From Candidatus Gastranaerophilales bacterium (GTDB lineage Bacteria; Cyanobacteriota; Vampirovibrionia; Gastranaerophilales; Gastranaerophilaceae), in the NCBI GenBank assembly GCA_944322725.1, contig CALUPU010000006.1:24534-88533 (forward strand): a DNA stretch of 64,000 nucleotides, written 5' to 3'. The translations under genes and the position numbers were made by a program. The first letter of the stretch is position 1; each line of letters begins with the position of its first letter. The notes beneath the pieces were generated by a model. That model ran no database searches. It was not told the DNA's origin and saw only the letters and a list, made by a program, of their open reading frames with translations. Below are positions 18,268 through 27,789 of the stretch, one piece after another.

Positions 18268-18923
18268 ATAATAGGCTGTATTGGACCGTGTGAATCTGAT
18301 CCGCCTGTCAGAATCAGGTTGTATTTTTCACCGATTTTTTTAACGGTTGAGGCTTTATGGAATTTGATTATTCCTCTGTGGCGTCTGTACGGGTAGAAAA
18401 CTTCGATGCCGTCAAGACCTAGTTTTATTAAACTTTTTACAAACCGGTCAAGGCTGATTGCCCAGTAGCAGGCGGGGTGTGCAAGCACTGCTATGCCTCC
18501 GGCGTTGTGTATTGCCTGTATAACATCTTTCGGGTGTCTGTGATTCAGAAGGCGCACGATATCCGCTTCGGTTTCTTTTTTGTTCTTGGCGCACAGGTTC
18601 AAAAGTTCTGTGTTATTTACATCTATTCCGTACCCGAGAATATGCACAAGAACGCCTTTATACCAGCAGTCAAATTCTATTGCGGTTATAACTTTCGGAC
18701 TTTCGCTGTTGAGCACAGGTGTTTTTTTATACGCTTCGACCGTATTGTGGTCGGCTATGGCAATAAGTTTATAGCCTTTATTTGATGCGTCCTGCACGAG
18801 TTCTTCGGGGGTGAGTTTGCCGTCAGAAAAGCAGGAGTGCATATGAAGATCCGTGTTTGATTCAAAATCCTTCTGTGTCAATGATGACAATAGTTCTTTT
18901 ATATTTTTATTTTGCTCGTCCAT
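18264..18923 (-). CDS. Short PHP-domain phosphoesterase
   Basis: A 219-residue PHP protein with DLHMHSCFSDGKLTPEE, IADHNT, TAIEFDC, LAHPACYW and GGSDSHGP, which together form a trinuclear metal site. It lacks the insertion found in the 287-residue paralogue at 6346-7209, so it is a minimal PHP hydrolase, perhaps a phosphatase for small phosphoesters. Substrate unknown. It converges on recF. Confidence 0.8.
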   Translation of the reverse strand: MDEQNKNIKELLSSLTQKDFESNTDLHMHSCFSDGKLTPEELVQDASNKGYKLIAIADHNTVEAYKKTPVLNSESPKVITAIEFDCWYKGVLVHILGYGIDVNNTELLNLCAKNKKETEADIVRLLNHRHPKDVIQAIHNAGGIAVLAHPACYWAISLDRFVKSLIKLGLDGIEVFYPYRRHRGIIKFHKASTVKKIGEKYNLILTGGSDSHGPIQPII

Positions 18924-18974
18924 ATTTTACATGTTAATATAAATAAAAAATAAAGAACAAACAGGAATAAAACG

Positions 18975-19961
18975 GTGGCAAAAAAGGATTCTGCATTTTC
19001 AGGTATATTAAAAATATTTTTTAACGGTGTGAAGTTATACTTTTTGAATTTTGAAAAGTTTTTCAAATATATGGCTTTTCCTGTTTTCGGGCAGATTATC
19101 GGTATAACTTTAATCTTTTTTGCTTCTTATATTTTTACCATCCATGTAAGTGCACTGACATCAAAGAGTCCAGTTTTTGACAACATACCGTTAGTGTTTT
19201 TGATATTGATACTGCTCACGATTCCCGGGTTTTTTATATTCTGTAAAGCGTTCTGGGATTATTTGATTGCAATGGCTGCACTAAACTCTATGGCAAGCAC
19301 GCTTCTTGAGGGTGGAAAACTCGATGACACGGGTATCCATTCGGAATTAATAAAAAGACGCACAGGTTCGTACATCTTATTTTTATTGATATTAACATTG
19401 ATTAATCTGTTTTTATCCATTCCCGTGTTATGGGGTTTATGGGCAATAGCTTTTGTTTATCTGGCTTTGAGTTTTCAGGTATTTGCTCTTGAAGAAGACA
19501 AAGGCGCATTTGATGCAATAAAAACAGGTATAAATTTAATAAAATTCAATTTCTGGAAAACCGCATTACTGCTTGTGATACTCGGTGTATTTACTTACTG
19601 GCTCGTGCCCGGGCTTGTCAGCTGGGGATTTGAAACAGGCAATCTCGGAGGATTTTTCTCTTATCCCGTTGACAAGTATGTTCAGCTTTTGCCTCTTGCT
19701 GATTTCAATGCTCTGCTTGCGCAGGCTCATATACCTTATACAATCAAGAGTTATACGCTTGCACAGCATATTGTGCTCAGTGTTGTAAGCTTTGCCGTAT
19801 GTGCTTTTGCACTGCCTTTAAGGGCAATATGCTGTACGGAGTTGTACAAAGAACTTACAAAAAGAAATTATGCGGGCAAGATTGCTGCAGACAAGCTTGC
19901 TGAACGTGCACAGAAATCCAAATCCGGCAAGAAGAAAAAAATTGAGGATGATGAAGACTGA
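18975..19961 (+). CDS. Multi-pass membrane protein of unknown function
   Basis: A 328-residue protein starting at GTG. About six membrane segments lie at residues 35-60, 72-95, 130-165, 190-215 and 270-295, ending in a Lys-rich tail. The pattern with a central FDAIKTGINLIKFNFW segment resembles bacterial membrane proteins in which amphipathic and membrane helices alternate; I cannot name the family with certainty. It may be a distant relative of the protein at 92-943. Its stop overlaps the start of the zinc-ribbon gene (TGATG). Confidence 0.7.
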   Translation: MAKKDSAFSGILKIFFNGVKLYFLNFEKFFKYMAFPVFGQIIGITLIFFASYIFTIHVSALTSKSPVFDNIPLVFLILILLTIPGFFIFCKAFWDYLIAMAALNSMASTLLEGGKLDDTGIHSELIKRRTGSYILFLLILTLINLFLSIPVLWGLWAIAFVYLALSFQVFALEEDKGAFDAIKTGINLIKFNFWKTALLLVILGVFTYWLVPGLVSWGFETGNLGGFFSYPVDKYVQLLPLADFNALLAQAHIPYTIKSYTLAQHIVLSVVSFAVCAFALPLRAICCTELYKELTKRNYAGKIAADKLAERAQKSKSGKKKKIEDDED

Positions 19962-20197
19962 TGTTTATCTGCAAGAATTGTAAATCCGTTGATAAGTTTG
20001 AACTTATGTTTGCGCCCGGATACAAAGGTGCAAAAAATTACAAGCAGGAATACAACAAGGACAAAGATATTGTCATAACAGTTGACGGATATACTTTTAT
20101 CCCCGATTTGAATTTTATGAACCATCACGCTGTATGCAGATACTGCGGACAGATTTACATGTGGGATTATGCTGACGCCGGTAAAGGCACAAATTGA
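19961..20197 (+). CDS. Small zinc-ribbon protein
   Basis: A 78-residue protein with two CxxC knuckles, CKNC (residues 4-7) and CRYC near residue 62, consistent with one zinc site bringing the ends together. The middle part is polar. It is translationally coupled to the membrane protein before it (TGATG overlap). Function unknown; it ends one base before the convergent cdd stop. Confidence 0.7.
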   Translation: MFICKNCKSVDKFELMFAPGYKGAKNYKQEYNKDKDIVITVDGYTFIPDLNFMNHHAVCRYCGQIYMWDYADAGKGTN

Positions 20198-20587
20198 TTA
20201 GAGTTCAAATCCGTACGGCAGGAGTTCGTCTATTGTGAACACAGCGCATTTTGAATCTTCGCTTTCAAGAATGATTTGAAGCGAGTTGTTTTTTGCAAAT
20301 TCTGCCATCCACTGACGGCAAGCACCGCAGGGCATACAGTTTGTTCTGTCTTTTGAAAATATGGCAATTTTTACGAGTTTGCCTTTTTCACCTGCTGCAA
20401 CTGCGTTAGACATTGCGTTTCTTTCCGCGCAAAGAGTCAGTCCGTAGCTTGCATTCTCAACATTACAGCCGAGGTAGTAATTGCCTGTATCATACAGGGC
20501 GCAGGCTCCTACATGGAAGTTTGAGTATTTTGCGTATGCGTTTTCGCATACTTGTTTTGCCAGTTCTAAAAGTTCAGCGTTATTCAT
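20198..20587 (-). CDS. cdd: Cytidine deaminase
   Basis: A 129-residue homotetrameric-type cytidine deaminase of the pyrimidine salvage pathway. The zinc and proton-shuttle motifs are CAERNAM (Cys, Glu) and PCGACRQ (two Cys), with the substrate-binding NVENASYG before them. Length is standard. It is convergent with the zinc-ribbon gene. Confidence 0.94.
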   Translation of the reverse strand: MNNAELLELAKQVCENAYAKYSNFHVGACALYDTGNYYLGCNVENASYGLTLCAERNAMSNAVAAGEKGKLVKIAIFSKDRTNCMPCGACRQWMAEFAKNNSLQIILESEDSKCAVFTIDELLPYGFEL

Positions 20588-20735
20588 ATCCGTTAAAACC
20601 GCAGCTATATAATCTGTTTTTCTATTTTACAATATTTTCGGAAATTTTAAACCCTGCAGACTTAAAATACTGTATTTAAGGGATATAAATTATTTTTAAA
20701 TTAAGCATAATGTTTTTAAGACAATGGGGATAAGT

Positions 20736-22049
20736 ATGATTTTTTGTAATATGAAGAAGTTTTATATAAGTATTGTTGTATTGGCTGCGGTTCTTTTCAG
20801 CTTTGCTGTTGAGGCGTGGTCTGCACCGCGTAAGATTCCGACTATTGCAGTTTTAAGCGACACGAGCCACAGAAACGGAACGAATTATCTTGTGTGCGGG
20901 GCTGCATCTGATATTATTGCTGCGGATATTATTAACCGTCTTAATCAGACAGGACGTATCAAAGCGCCTCTTTTAGGCGACAATATGTCTGCAATTACTC
21001 AAAGAAACATTCCGCTGTATTATGTGACATTTTTTAAAGAATACAAATACAACTACAATGTGGATTTTGTTAATTTAAGAAGGCTGACAAGAAATATCAA
21101 TGCCGATTATATTCTTATGGTAACAAGCGGGCTGGATATTCAGAGTCAGTTTTTAAAAGAAACATGGTGGAACAAATGGGGTATTTCCGCTTCCGAGCCG
21201 GTTGTTCCTACATACAAACTCACTACAATGCTTACTCTGATTGACAAAAGAACCTATAACGTTGTATGGCAGGATTTGTACTTAAGAGACATAAAAGCTG
21301 ATAATCTTGACCTTGGCATTGTTCAGTTTTCGCCGAGTTATGCACAGCTTGCCAAGATTAAAAAATATTCAAACACTATGTCTGAGTATGTTGTGAATAA
21401 TATAGACAGAGTTGTTAATCCGTGGATTGTTCCGCCCGAAGAGCCTAAATCTGTTGAAATGAGAAGCAGATTCCTTAACGAAGGTACAAAAGTTTATTAT
21501 CCTGCAGTTAACGGTGAAGTTGTTAAGCAGAACTTTAATGAATTCAAGACAGAAACCCAAATGCGAATAGAAAACCATAAACGTCAGCGTATGCAGAAGA
21601 AACATATTGAAAATGTGAGACGTCTTGAACAAAAACAAAAAGAACAGGAAGTTCAGCAGGTTAAGTCTAAACAGCAGAAAGAAGCTAAAAAGAAAAATGA
21701 TGAGAGACTTTTTGACTCCATAAGAAATAATATTGATGATGTGACAAATACTCTGCCTCCTCCGTCTCAGGAAGAGACAAATATCAAGCCTGCCGTAGAG
21801 GTTGTGCCAGCTGAATCAAAAGATGAGCCGAAGATTATCACACCTGTGATGAACCGGCCGTCAGAGAGCCGTATGATAGAAGTTAAGCCTGCTGTTAATG
21901 TTCAGCCTCAAAAAACAGTGCCCCAGGCTGCACCGAAAGAGATTAAGCAAACACCTCAGGAAACGCCGCAAAATCACGTTCCTCTTTATGATTGGAATCT
22001 GAAAAATATTTATCTGGAAAAAATCGGCAGGTTAAGTAATTTAAATTAG
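20736..22049 (+). CDS. Secreted protein of unknown function with a Pro/Gln/Lys-rich C-terminus
   Basis: A protein of about 437 residues with a signal peptide ending at about AWSA. The first 220 residues form a globular domain beginning IPTIAVLSD, in the style of CsgG- or DUF4136-like periplasmic proteins that read out an oligomeric nucleotide-free fold; this similarity is only suggestive. Residues 240-310 are a charged coiled coil, and the rest is a Pro/Gln/Lys-rich linker ending in a short conserved-looking tail. I chose ATG 20736 because GGGGAT lies just upstream; ATG 20724 and 20751 are in-frame alternatives. Confidence 0.6.
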   Translation: MIFCNMKKFYISIVVLAAVLFSFAVEAWSAPRKIPTIAVLSDTSHRNGTNYLVCGAASDIIAADIINRLNQTGRIKAPLLGDNMSAITQRNIPLYYVTFFKEYKYNYNVDFVNLRRLTRNINADYILMVTSGLDIQSQFLKETWWNKWGISASEPVVPTYKLTTMLTLIDKRTYNVVWQDLYLRDIKADNLDLGIVQFSPSYAQLAKIKKYSNTMSEYVVNNIDRVVNPWIVPPEEPKSVEMRSRFLNEGTKVYYPAVNGEVVKQNFNEFKTETQMRIENHKRQRMQKKHIENVRRLEQKQKEQEVQQVKSKQQKEAKKKNDERLFDSIRNNIDDVTNTLPPPSQEETNIKPAVEVVPAESKDEPKIITPVMNRPSESRMIEVKPAVNVQPQKTVPQAAPKEIKQTPQETPQNHVPLYDWNLKNIYLEKIGRLSNLN

Positions 22050-22122
22050 TCTGATTAAATTATATACGACATTTTATGTTAGTTATATTATTATAATATA
22101 AGACAAACTCCGGAGGCATATT

Positions 22123-23454
22123 TTGGCAGAGAAACTCAAAATAAAAGGCGGAAATGCACTAAAAGGCGAAGTAACAATAAGCGGTGCTAAAAATGCGGTG
22201 CTTAAGCTTATGGCTGCTGCTATCCTGCCAAAAGGTGAGACTGTTATCCACAATGTGCCTGAGTTGACTGACGTAAATATAATGCTCCATGTTATAGAGG
22301 GGCTCGGGGTTAAAACAAATTATGACAAGGCATCAAAAACCGTTGCCATAGATTCTTCGGATATTACCAGCATAACTGCTAAATATGAACTTGTCAGCAA
22401 GATGAGGGCGTCTTTTATAATTCTCGGTGCGCTTGTTACAAGGTGCAAAGAGGCTATTGTTGCACTTCCCGGCGGATGCGCTATCGGCGAGAGAAGAGTT
22501 GATTTCCATATCAAAGGTTTGGAAGCACTGGGTGCTGAAATAAAAATTGAAAACGGCTATGTTCATGCAAAAGCACACAAGCTTGTCGGAACGGATATTT
22601 ATCTGGATATTCCTTCTGTTGGTGCAACAGAAAACCTTATGCTGGCTGCTGTTCTTGCAGAAGGTTCTACAAGGATACAAAATGCTGCTCAGGAACCTGA
22701 GATTGTAGACCTTGCTAATTTCTTAAATGCAATGGGTGCTGATGTTTCCGGTGCAGGTACATCAGAAATTGTTATAAACGGCGTAAAGCAAGAAGACCTA
22801 AGACCCATTGAATATACGACTATTCCGGATCGTATTGAAGCCGGTACTTATATGGCGGCTATTATTGCTACAAGAGGGAAGGGTTTAATTAAAAATATTC
22901 TGCCCTCGCATTTGACATTTTACAACTCAAAGTTGATTAAAATGGGTGCTAATATAAAGCTTGTTGAGCCTACTGTGCTTGAGGTAAGCTGCAATCAGAG
23001 GCTGTCTGCAGTAAATATAGTTACGCAGCCTTACCCCGGATTTCCGACAGACCTTCAGGCTCTTGCCATGGCTATGCTTACTACTGCTGACGGTGTAAGT
23101 ATTATTACGGAAAGCTTATATGAAAACAGATTTATGCAGGTGCCGGAACTTCGCAGGATGGGGGCTGACATTCATCAGGAAAGAAACCATGCGCTGGTCA
23201 GAGGAGTATCTTCTTTGACAGGTGCAAATGTTAAAGCCAGCGACCTTAGGGCAGGTGCATCATTGATAATAGCTGCATTAATGGCGGAAGGTGAAAGTGA
23301 AATTGAAGCGCTTCACCATATTGACAGAGGATACGAACTTTTTGAAACAAAATTTGCCAATTTGGGGGCAGATATAGTAAGATACAATGATGAAAGCGAT
23401 GTTTTTAACAACGCGGTGGAAATTAACAAAGGGAATATAAATGCCTCAATATAA
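22123..23454 (+). CDS. murA: UDP-N-acetylglucosamine 1-carboxyvinyltransferase
   Basis: A 443-residue MurA, first committed step of peptidoglycan synthesis. The start is TTG 22123 with a strong CGGAGG site. Catalytic Cys119 lies in PGGCAIGERRVD, so the enzyme is of the fosfomycin-sensitive type in principle. KGGNALKGEVTISGAKNA at the start and TDLQALAMAMLTTADG in the C-terminal half are typical. Its end overlaps the next small gene by 14 bases. Confidence 0.96.
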   Translation: MAEKLKIKGGNALKGEVTISGAKNAVLKLMAAAILPKGETVIHNVPELTDVNIMLHVIEGLGVKTNYDKASKTVAIDSSDITSITAKYELVSKMRASFIILGALVTRCKEAIVALPGGCAIGERRVDFHIKGLEALGAEIKIENGYVHAKAHKLVGTDIYLDIPSVGATENLMLAAVLAEGSTRIQNAAQEPEIVDLANFLNAMGADVSGAGTSEIVINGVKQEDLRPIEYTTIPDRIEAGTYMAAIIATRGKGLIKNILPSHLTFYNSKLIKMGANIKLVEPTVLEVSCNQRLSAVNIVTQPYPGFPTDLQALAMAMLTTADGVSIITESLYENRFMQVPELRRMGADIHQERNHALVRGVSSLTGANVKASDLRAGASLIIAALMAEGESEIEALHHIDRGYELFETKFANLGADIVRYNDESDVFNNAVEINKGNINASI

Positions 23455-23767
23455 AAGATGGTACGATCATGATCCGGTTTTGATGGAAGTTGTTGAACTT
23501 TTGCGCAATTATCAGGATGAATTGAGAGCGCAGGCTGAAATTTTCCTTGCAAAGATTGAAGAAAAAGTATCTAAAGAAACAATAGACAAGTTTTATGAAA
23601 TGGTTAAGCCTATCAACGGCAACAGATGGTATGACAAAGATCCTGTTATTTCCAAGACAGTTGAGTTGTTAAGGGTTGTGCCTCCTGAAGTTCAGAAAGC
23701 TGCTGCTGAGAATTTTATAAAGTCGCTTGAAGAACTGGGGATTGATAAAAACGCAAAAAACGTATAA
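23441..23767 (+). CDS. Small protein with an internal repeat, coupled to murA
   Basis: A 108-residue soluble helical protein. The block RWYDHDPVLMEVVELLR (residues 6-22) recurs as RWYDKDPVISKTVELLR (about 62-78), so it is an internal duplication. Its start overlaps the murA end by 14 bases and has an AAGGG site within murA. I do not recognise the family; a small helical partner of envelope synthesis or a regulator is conceivable only from the coupling. Confidence 0.7.
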   Translation: MPQYKRWYDHDPVLMEVVELLRNYQDELRAQAEIFLAKIEEKVSKETIDKFYEMVKPINGNRWYDKDPVISKTVELLRVVPPEVQKAAAENFIKSLEELGIDKNAKNV

Positions 23768-24412
23768 TTATTTGCGTATAAAAATTTGAGGAGCGTCTTT
23801 TGGGGTAATCTGTTTGCCGTTTATAAACAGGGTATCTGACGGTGCAATGAATATTTCATCAAAAAATTCCAGCAAGGATTTCAGGCTTCTTACAGGCAGT
23901 CGTTTTTGTGTTTTTTCATCATAAGTACTTAATCTGATATTCCAGCAGTCCTGTTCTTTGCAATAGGCAAAATCAGCTTTGGAAAACTGATTTTTAAATG
24001 TTTTGAAGAAAGACAGATTATCGCATATTTCGGATAAGGAGTTTTTAAGTTTTTCAAAGTTTGGAACCGAATCCTCTGCAATATGTCTTTTTTTTGCACC
24101 GATTAACAGTCCGTTTGACGGAGAAATTATATTTGTTTTGATTGTTTCTATGGCTTTACCCAGATTTTCGATTTTATCCCACAGATGAAAGCCCACTGCT
24201 GTTTTTTCTTTTCGTGAAACAAGCCCGCCTCCTGTACAGGTTTTTATGTTAACAGTATAAAAGTCTGCTGCTTTTACAATATCATTGTGAGTTCTGTCTG
24301 TATAATAGTGTATATATTTACCTTTTTGAAGGCTGTCAAAAACCTTTTGCGAAGTTACTATGTTTATTTTTGATTTGAAAGAGATATCTGAATTAGTTTT
24401 CATATCAGACAT
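23768..24412 (-). CDS. Unknown conserved-looking protein (214 aa)
   Basis: A 214-residue soluble protein with no signal peptide or membrane segment. It starts near a SFKSKINIVT segment and has a glycine-rich TCTGGGLVSRKE motif and SPSNGLLIGAKK, which look like a folded alpha/beta domain. I do not recognise a family; a faint resemblance to CheD-like deamidases was considered and not accepted. It is convergent with the 23441 gene and divergent from glmS. Confidence 0.55.
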   Translation of the reverse strand: MSDMKTNSDISFKSKINIVTSQKVFDSLQKGKYIHYYTDRTHNDIVKAADFYTVNIKTCTGGGLVSRKEKTAVGFHLWDKIENLGKAIETIKTNIISPSNGLLIGAKKRHIAEDSVPNFEKLKNSLSEICDNLSFFKTFKNQFSKADFAYCKEQDCWNIRLSTYDEKTQKRLPVRSLKSLLEFFDEIFIAPSDTLFINGKQITPKDAPQIFIRK

Positions 24413-24546
24413 AAATACCGTGAATAAAAAAATTTGTCTTTACAATGTAAAATCTTTATAAAATATTAATGTAAATACACTTTTAAAATTACGGTTTTTG
24501 AAATAAAATCTTATAATTGAAGCAGATAATTTGAGGATAATATAAA

Positions 24547-26394
24547 ATGTGTGGAATAGTAGGATATGTCGGTTCAAAATCCGTTGTTGATATTTTGTTA
24601 AACGGTTTGAGTAAGCTGGAATACAGAGGCTATGACTCTGCGGGTGTTGCTGTTAATTCCGAAGGTAAGATTAAAGTCTACAAGGCAGAAGGTAAACTCC
24701 AGAACCTCAAAGACCTGCTTGAAAAACATAAATCAGAAATTAAAGATACCACTGCAGGTATTGGTCATATCCGCTGGGCAACGCACGGTGCGCCAAATAC
24801 TACCAATGCCCATCCTCACACATGCAATTGCGGTAAGCTTGTACTTGTACACAACGGTATTGTTGAAAATTACAAAGAATTGAGAGAAGAATTAAAGCAG
24901 TACGGTTGTGTTTTTAAGACAGAAACAGATACGGAAACAGTTGCACATTTGATTGCGCATGAATATGGGAAGGTAAATGATTTACCCAAAGCTGTAAGAT
25001 TAGCTGCAAAAAGGCTTAAAGGTGCGTATGCTCTGTGTGTTATGCATCAGGATGACCCGAATATGATTGTAGGCACAAGAAAAAATGCGCCTTTAATTGC
25101 GGCGCTCGGACAGGGCGAAAATTATCTGGCAAGTGATTCTCCTGCAATTATCGAATACACTAAACGCGTTATTTATCTGGATGATGACCAGTTTGCTGTT
25201 TTGTCTCCTACAAGTGTTCTTATAACAGACATTGAAGGCAGACAAATCGATAAAAAAGAAGAAATTCTTCCCTGGGAGCCTGTTGCAATGAGCAAGATGG
25301 GTTACAAGCATTTTATGCTTAAAGAAATCCATGAACAGCCCGATGTAATCAGAAATGTTCTTTCAGGCAAGCTTCCTGATATTAACAAGCCTATTGTTCT
25401 TGATGAAGTAAAACTTACAAAAGAAGAAATTAAAAACTTGAAAAGAATAGAAATCATTGCCTGCGGTACATCCTTGCATGCTGCAATGGTTGCAAAGTAT
25501 ATTCTTGAAGCATTTACAAATATTCCTGTTGATGTTGAAGCGTCCAGTGAATACATTTACAGAAAAACCGTTACTGACGCAAATACTCTTGTCATAGGTA
25601 TTTCGCAGTCAGGTGAAACTTCTGATACAATCACTGCCATCAGGCAGGCAAAGTCTGTAGGTTCTCATGTTTTGATTATTACTAACAGACCTGATTCTAT
25701 TATGGCGCGTGAGGCTCACAGTCTTATCCCTGTAAATGCGGGTATTGAAGTCAGTGTTGCGGCAACAAAATCGTTTAATGCACAGTTAATTGCGCTTTAT
25801 CTTTTTGCGATGTATATTGCAGAGATTAAAGATTCTTTTGATTCAGACAAGATTAAATCATTAAAGCATGAGATGCTTTTGCTTCCGCAAAAAATCGAAG
25901 CAATTCTTTCTCACAAAGAAGATGTGATGAAGTGTGCAAGAGCATTTGCTTCTTACAAAAACTTTATTTATATTGCAAGAGGAATCAATTTCCCAACAGC
26001 ATTAGAAGGTGCATTGAAGCTTAAAGAAATAAGCTATATCAATGCAACGGGTTATCCTGCAGGTGAATTAAAACACGGTCCTATTGCAATGCTTGATGAG
26101 ACTATGCCTGTTCTGGCATTGCTTATGCCGGGAAGCATTGTATATGAAAAAGTTCTTTCCAATGCAGAAGAGGCTAAGGCAAGAAATGCAAGGATGATTG
26201 CTCTTACATCTGCTGATGATCCGCATCTTAACGATGTTTTTGAGTACATACTCAAGGTTCCTTCGGTGGATGAGTATCTATCTCCCGTTATCGCGTCTGT
26301 ACCTTTGCAGCTTTTAGCGTATTATATTGCAGAATTTCTCGGCAAAGATGTTGACCAGCCAAGAAATCTTGCAAAATCCGTTACTGTTGAATAA
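24547..26394 (+). CDS. glmS: Glutamine-fructose-6-phosphate aminotransferase
   Basis: A 615-residue GlmS making glucosamine-6-phosphate for peptidoglycan and LPS. The glutaminase domain begins MCGIVGYVG with the Cys nucleophile, followed by RGYDSAG, HTRWATHG-type HIRWATHG and HNGIVEN; two SIS domains follow (CGTSLHA, SQSGETSDT, ARGINFPTALEGALKLKE), and the end is KSVTVE. GAGGATAATATAAA precedes the ATG. The 134-base leader is too short and lacks the conserved core of a glmS ribozyme. Confidence 0.97.
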   Translation: MCGIVGYVGSKSVVDILLNGLSKLEYRGYDSAGVAVNSEGKIKVYKAEGKLQNLKDLLEKHKSEIKDTTAGIGHIRWATHGAPNTTNAHPHTCNCGKLVLVHNGIVENYKELREELKQYGCVFKTETDTETVAHLIAHEYGKVNDLPKAVRLAAKRLKGAYALCVMHQDDPNMIVGTRKNAPLIAALGQGENYLASDSPAIIEYTKRVIYLDDDQFAVLSPTSVLITDIEGRQIDKKEEILPWEPVAMSKMGYKHFMLKEIHEQPDVIRNVLSGKLPDINKPIVLDEVKLTKEEIKNLKRIEIIACGTSLHAAMVAKYILEAFTNIPVDVEASSEYIYRKTVTDANTLVIGISQSGETSDTITAIRQAKSVGSHVLIITNRPDSIMAREAHSLIPVNAGIEVSVAATKSFNAQLIALYLFAMYIAEIKDSFDSDKIKSLKHEMLLLPQKIEAILSHKEDVMKCARAFASYKNFIYIARGINFPTALEGALKLKEISYINATGYPAGELKHGPIAMLDETMPVLALLMPGSIVYEKVLSNAEEAKARNARMIALTSADDPHLNDVFEYILKVPSVDEYLSPVIASVPLQLLAYYIAEFLGKDVDQPRNLAKSVTVE

Positions 26395-26412
26395 ACAAAC
26401 AATCGCACAAGT

Positions 26413-26577
26413 ATGATTATTACTGAAACCGTAAAAATTGAAAAAACTGATGACTTGACCTCAGGCTATGTTGAGTCTAAAATTAAAGACCCTTCCATTA
26501 ACCCGTTACGCTGGGCTATAGTCGGTGAAGATACAGATTACTGGACTGTTTCTGTATCTTATGAAACATATTCTTGA
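26413..26577 (+). CDS. Small unknown protein (54 aa)
   Basis: A 54-residue frame beginning MIITETVKIEKTDDL and ending WTVSVSYETYS. It has a balanced composition with alternating strand-like residues and two tryptophans, unlike random frames in this AT-rich DNA. It starts 18 bases after the glmS stop and ends 13 bases before the next start, so it would be in an operon. A ribosome-binding site is weak. Function unknown. Confidence 0.45.
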   Translation: MIITETVKIEKTDDLTSGYVESKIKDPSINPLRWAIVGEDTDYWTVSVSYETYS

Positions 26578-26590
26578 GAGGCAGGATAAA

Positions 26591-26902
26591 ATGTCATTTA
26601 TTACAAATATTAAATTATACGGCAATACGGTTTCTATTTATCGTTCTAAAAGCGGCAAGACAATGCATGTGCTTAATGATAAAATTGCGGATGGTATTTC
26701 AAGAATAAGAACCGTTGTATATGATTCAACAGATAATCCTATAAAATGTAATGATATAAAACGATTTAATGGCAAAGTATTGTTTCATGATGTTTACACA
26801 AAGACATCTGTTGGTTCAACAATGCTAAAACGCCGTAATCAGACAGCACAAGATTTGCCTCATTTGAAATTTTCACATCTTGTTGAAATCTTTTTCAAAT
26901 AA
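26591..26902 (+). CDS. Small unknown protein (103 aa)
   Basis: A 103-residue basic protein starting MSFITNIKLYGN with a GGCAGGA site. It has strand-rich character (KLYGNTVSIYRS) and a Lys/Arg-rich C-terminus. A longer in-frame start at 26525 lies within the previous gene and lacks a site. Family unknown; probably co-expressed with the 54-residue protein. Confidence 0.5.
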   Translation: MSFITNIKLYGNTVSIYRSKSGKTMHVLNDKIADGISRIRTVVYDSTDNPIKCNDIKRFNGKVLFHDVYTKTSVGSTMLKRRNQTAQDLPHLKFSHLVEIFFK

Positions 26903-26949
26903 AAAGCCCCTGCGACTCAACAAAGCAAAGGCATATTAATAAATTAGGA

Positions 26950-27786
26950 TTATGAACTTATCAGCTGCAAAACTTCCTGCAGCAGTGATTTGTTAGTTTG
27001 AATAAGTTTATTTGCGACGTCCATTTGCATTTTTGCCTGCTGGTAGTACGAAATATTGGCTTTGAAGTCGCAGTTTGACATTTCCAAAAGTCCTCCGCGC
27101 ACCTCGCCTCTGCCTATTACAGGACGTCCTGATTCTTCTGTTTCAATAAACTCGCCCTGTTTTATTTCATACAATCCTTCAGGGTTGTGGAAGTTCATGA
27201 TTGCAAGTTTATACAGAGGAACTACAGTTTTGCCTCCGTCGGCTTTACCGTATAAAATGCCATCGCCTTTGAATTCAAATTCATCGTATTTTCCGAGATA
27301 TTTGCCGTTATTCGGGTCAATCCAAAGTTTAATATTGGTTGTCGGGATATTTACTGCGCCGCCTTTTATACCTGTTTCTGCATAGATGTCTGCATCAATG
27401 GGTTTTGTCCCCTGCATGATTTCGCCTTTATCGTTCAGGATATAACCCTGTACTGTATATCCGCTTGTATTTTTGTAGACACCTTCTTTATCAAAAGTGA
27501 ATTCACCGAGCCTTGAATAGACTATTTGTCCGTCCGAACGGCGTAAAGTAAAGTATCCTTCACCTTCAAGAAAGACATTTTCATTAGAGGTACCGGGGGT
27601 TGATTTACCCTGACCCGTATTTTTGTTTAATCCGTCTATAATACCTGTATTAAGGAAGGTTTTGAAGCTTGCCTGAGTTTCTCTATAGCCGGGTGTATAG
27701 ATGTTTGTAAGGTTTTCGGAGATTGCATCCATCCAATCAGCCGTATTTTTCTGTGTATTTAGAGCGTTTACAAATGAATCATTCAT
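26950..27786 (-). CDS. Flagellar hook/basal-body rod protein (FlgE/FlgF/FlgG type)
   Basis: A 278-residue protein with the flagellar rod/hook layout: N-terminal helix with MDAISENLTNIYTPGYRE (the ANNLANxxTxGYK-like motif), a central GEGYFTLRRSDG..YSRLGEFTFD..G, and a C-terminal helix ANKLIQTNKSLLQEVLQ. The size fits FlgF/FlgG or a short FlgE. It is exported through the flagellar type III system. It is the last gene of fliJ-fliK-like-hook on the minus strand. Confidence 0.85.
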   Translation of the reverse strand: MNDSFVNALNTQKNTADWMDAISENLTNIYTPGYRETQASFKTFLNTGIIDGLNKNTGQGKSTPGTSNENVFLEGEGYFTLRRSDGQIVYSRLGEFTFDKEGVYKNTSGYTVQGYILNDKGEIMQGTKPIDADIYAETGIKGGAVNIPTTNIKLWIDPNNGKYLGKYDEFEFKGDGILYGKADGGKTVVPLYKLAIMNFHNPEGLYEIKQGEFIETEESGRPVIGRGEVRGGLLEMSNCDFKANISYYQQAKMQMDVANKLIQTNKSLLQEVLQLISS

Positions 27787-27789
27787 TTT

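Noticed and set aside
20198..20230. GTTCAAATCC motif resembling a tRNA T-loop
   Set aside because: It is inside the 3' end of cdd, and no acceptor stem or anticodon arm can be drawn around it.
23768..24412. CheD-like glutamine deamidase
   Set aside because: A glycine-rich motif is present, but the catalytic Cys-His arrangement and the size do not fit.
24413..24546. Possible glmS ribozyme or riboswitch upstream of glmS
   Set aside because: The leader is only 134 bases, very AT-rich and lacks the conserved paired core of the glmS ribozyme.
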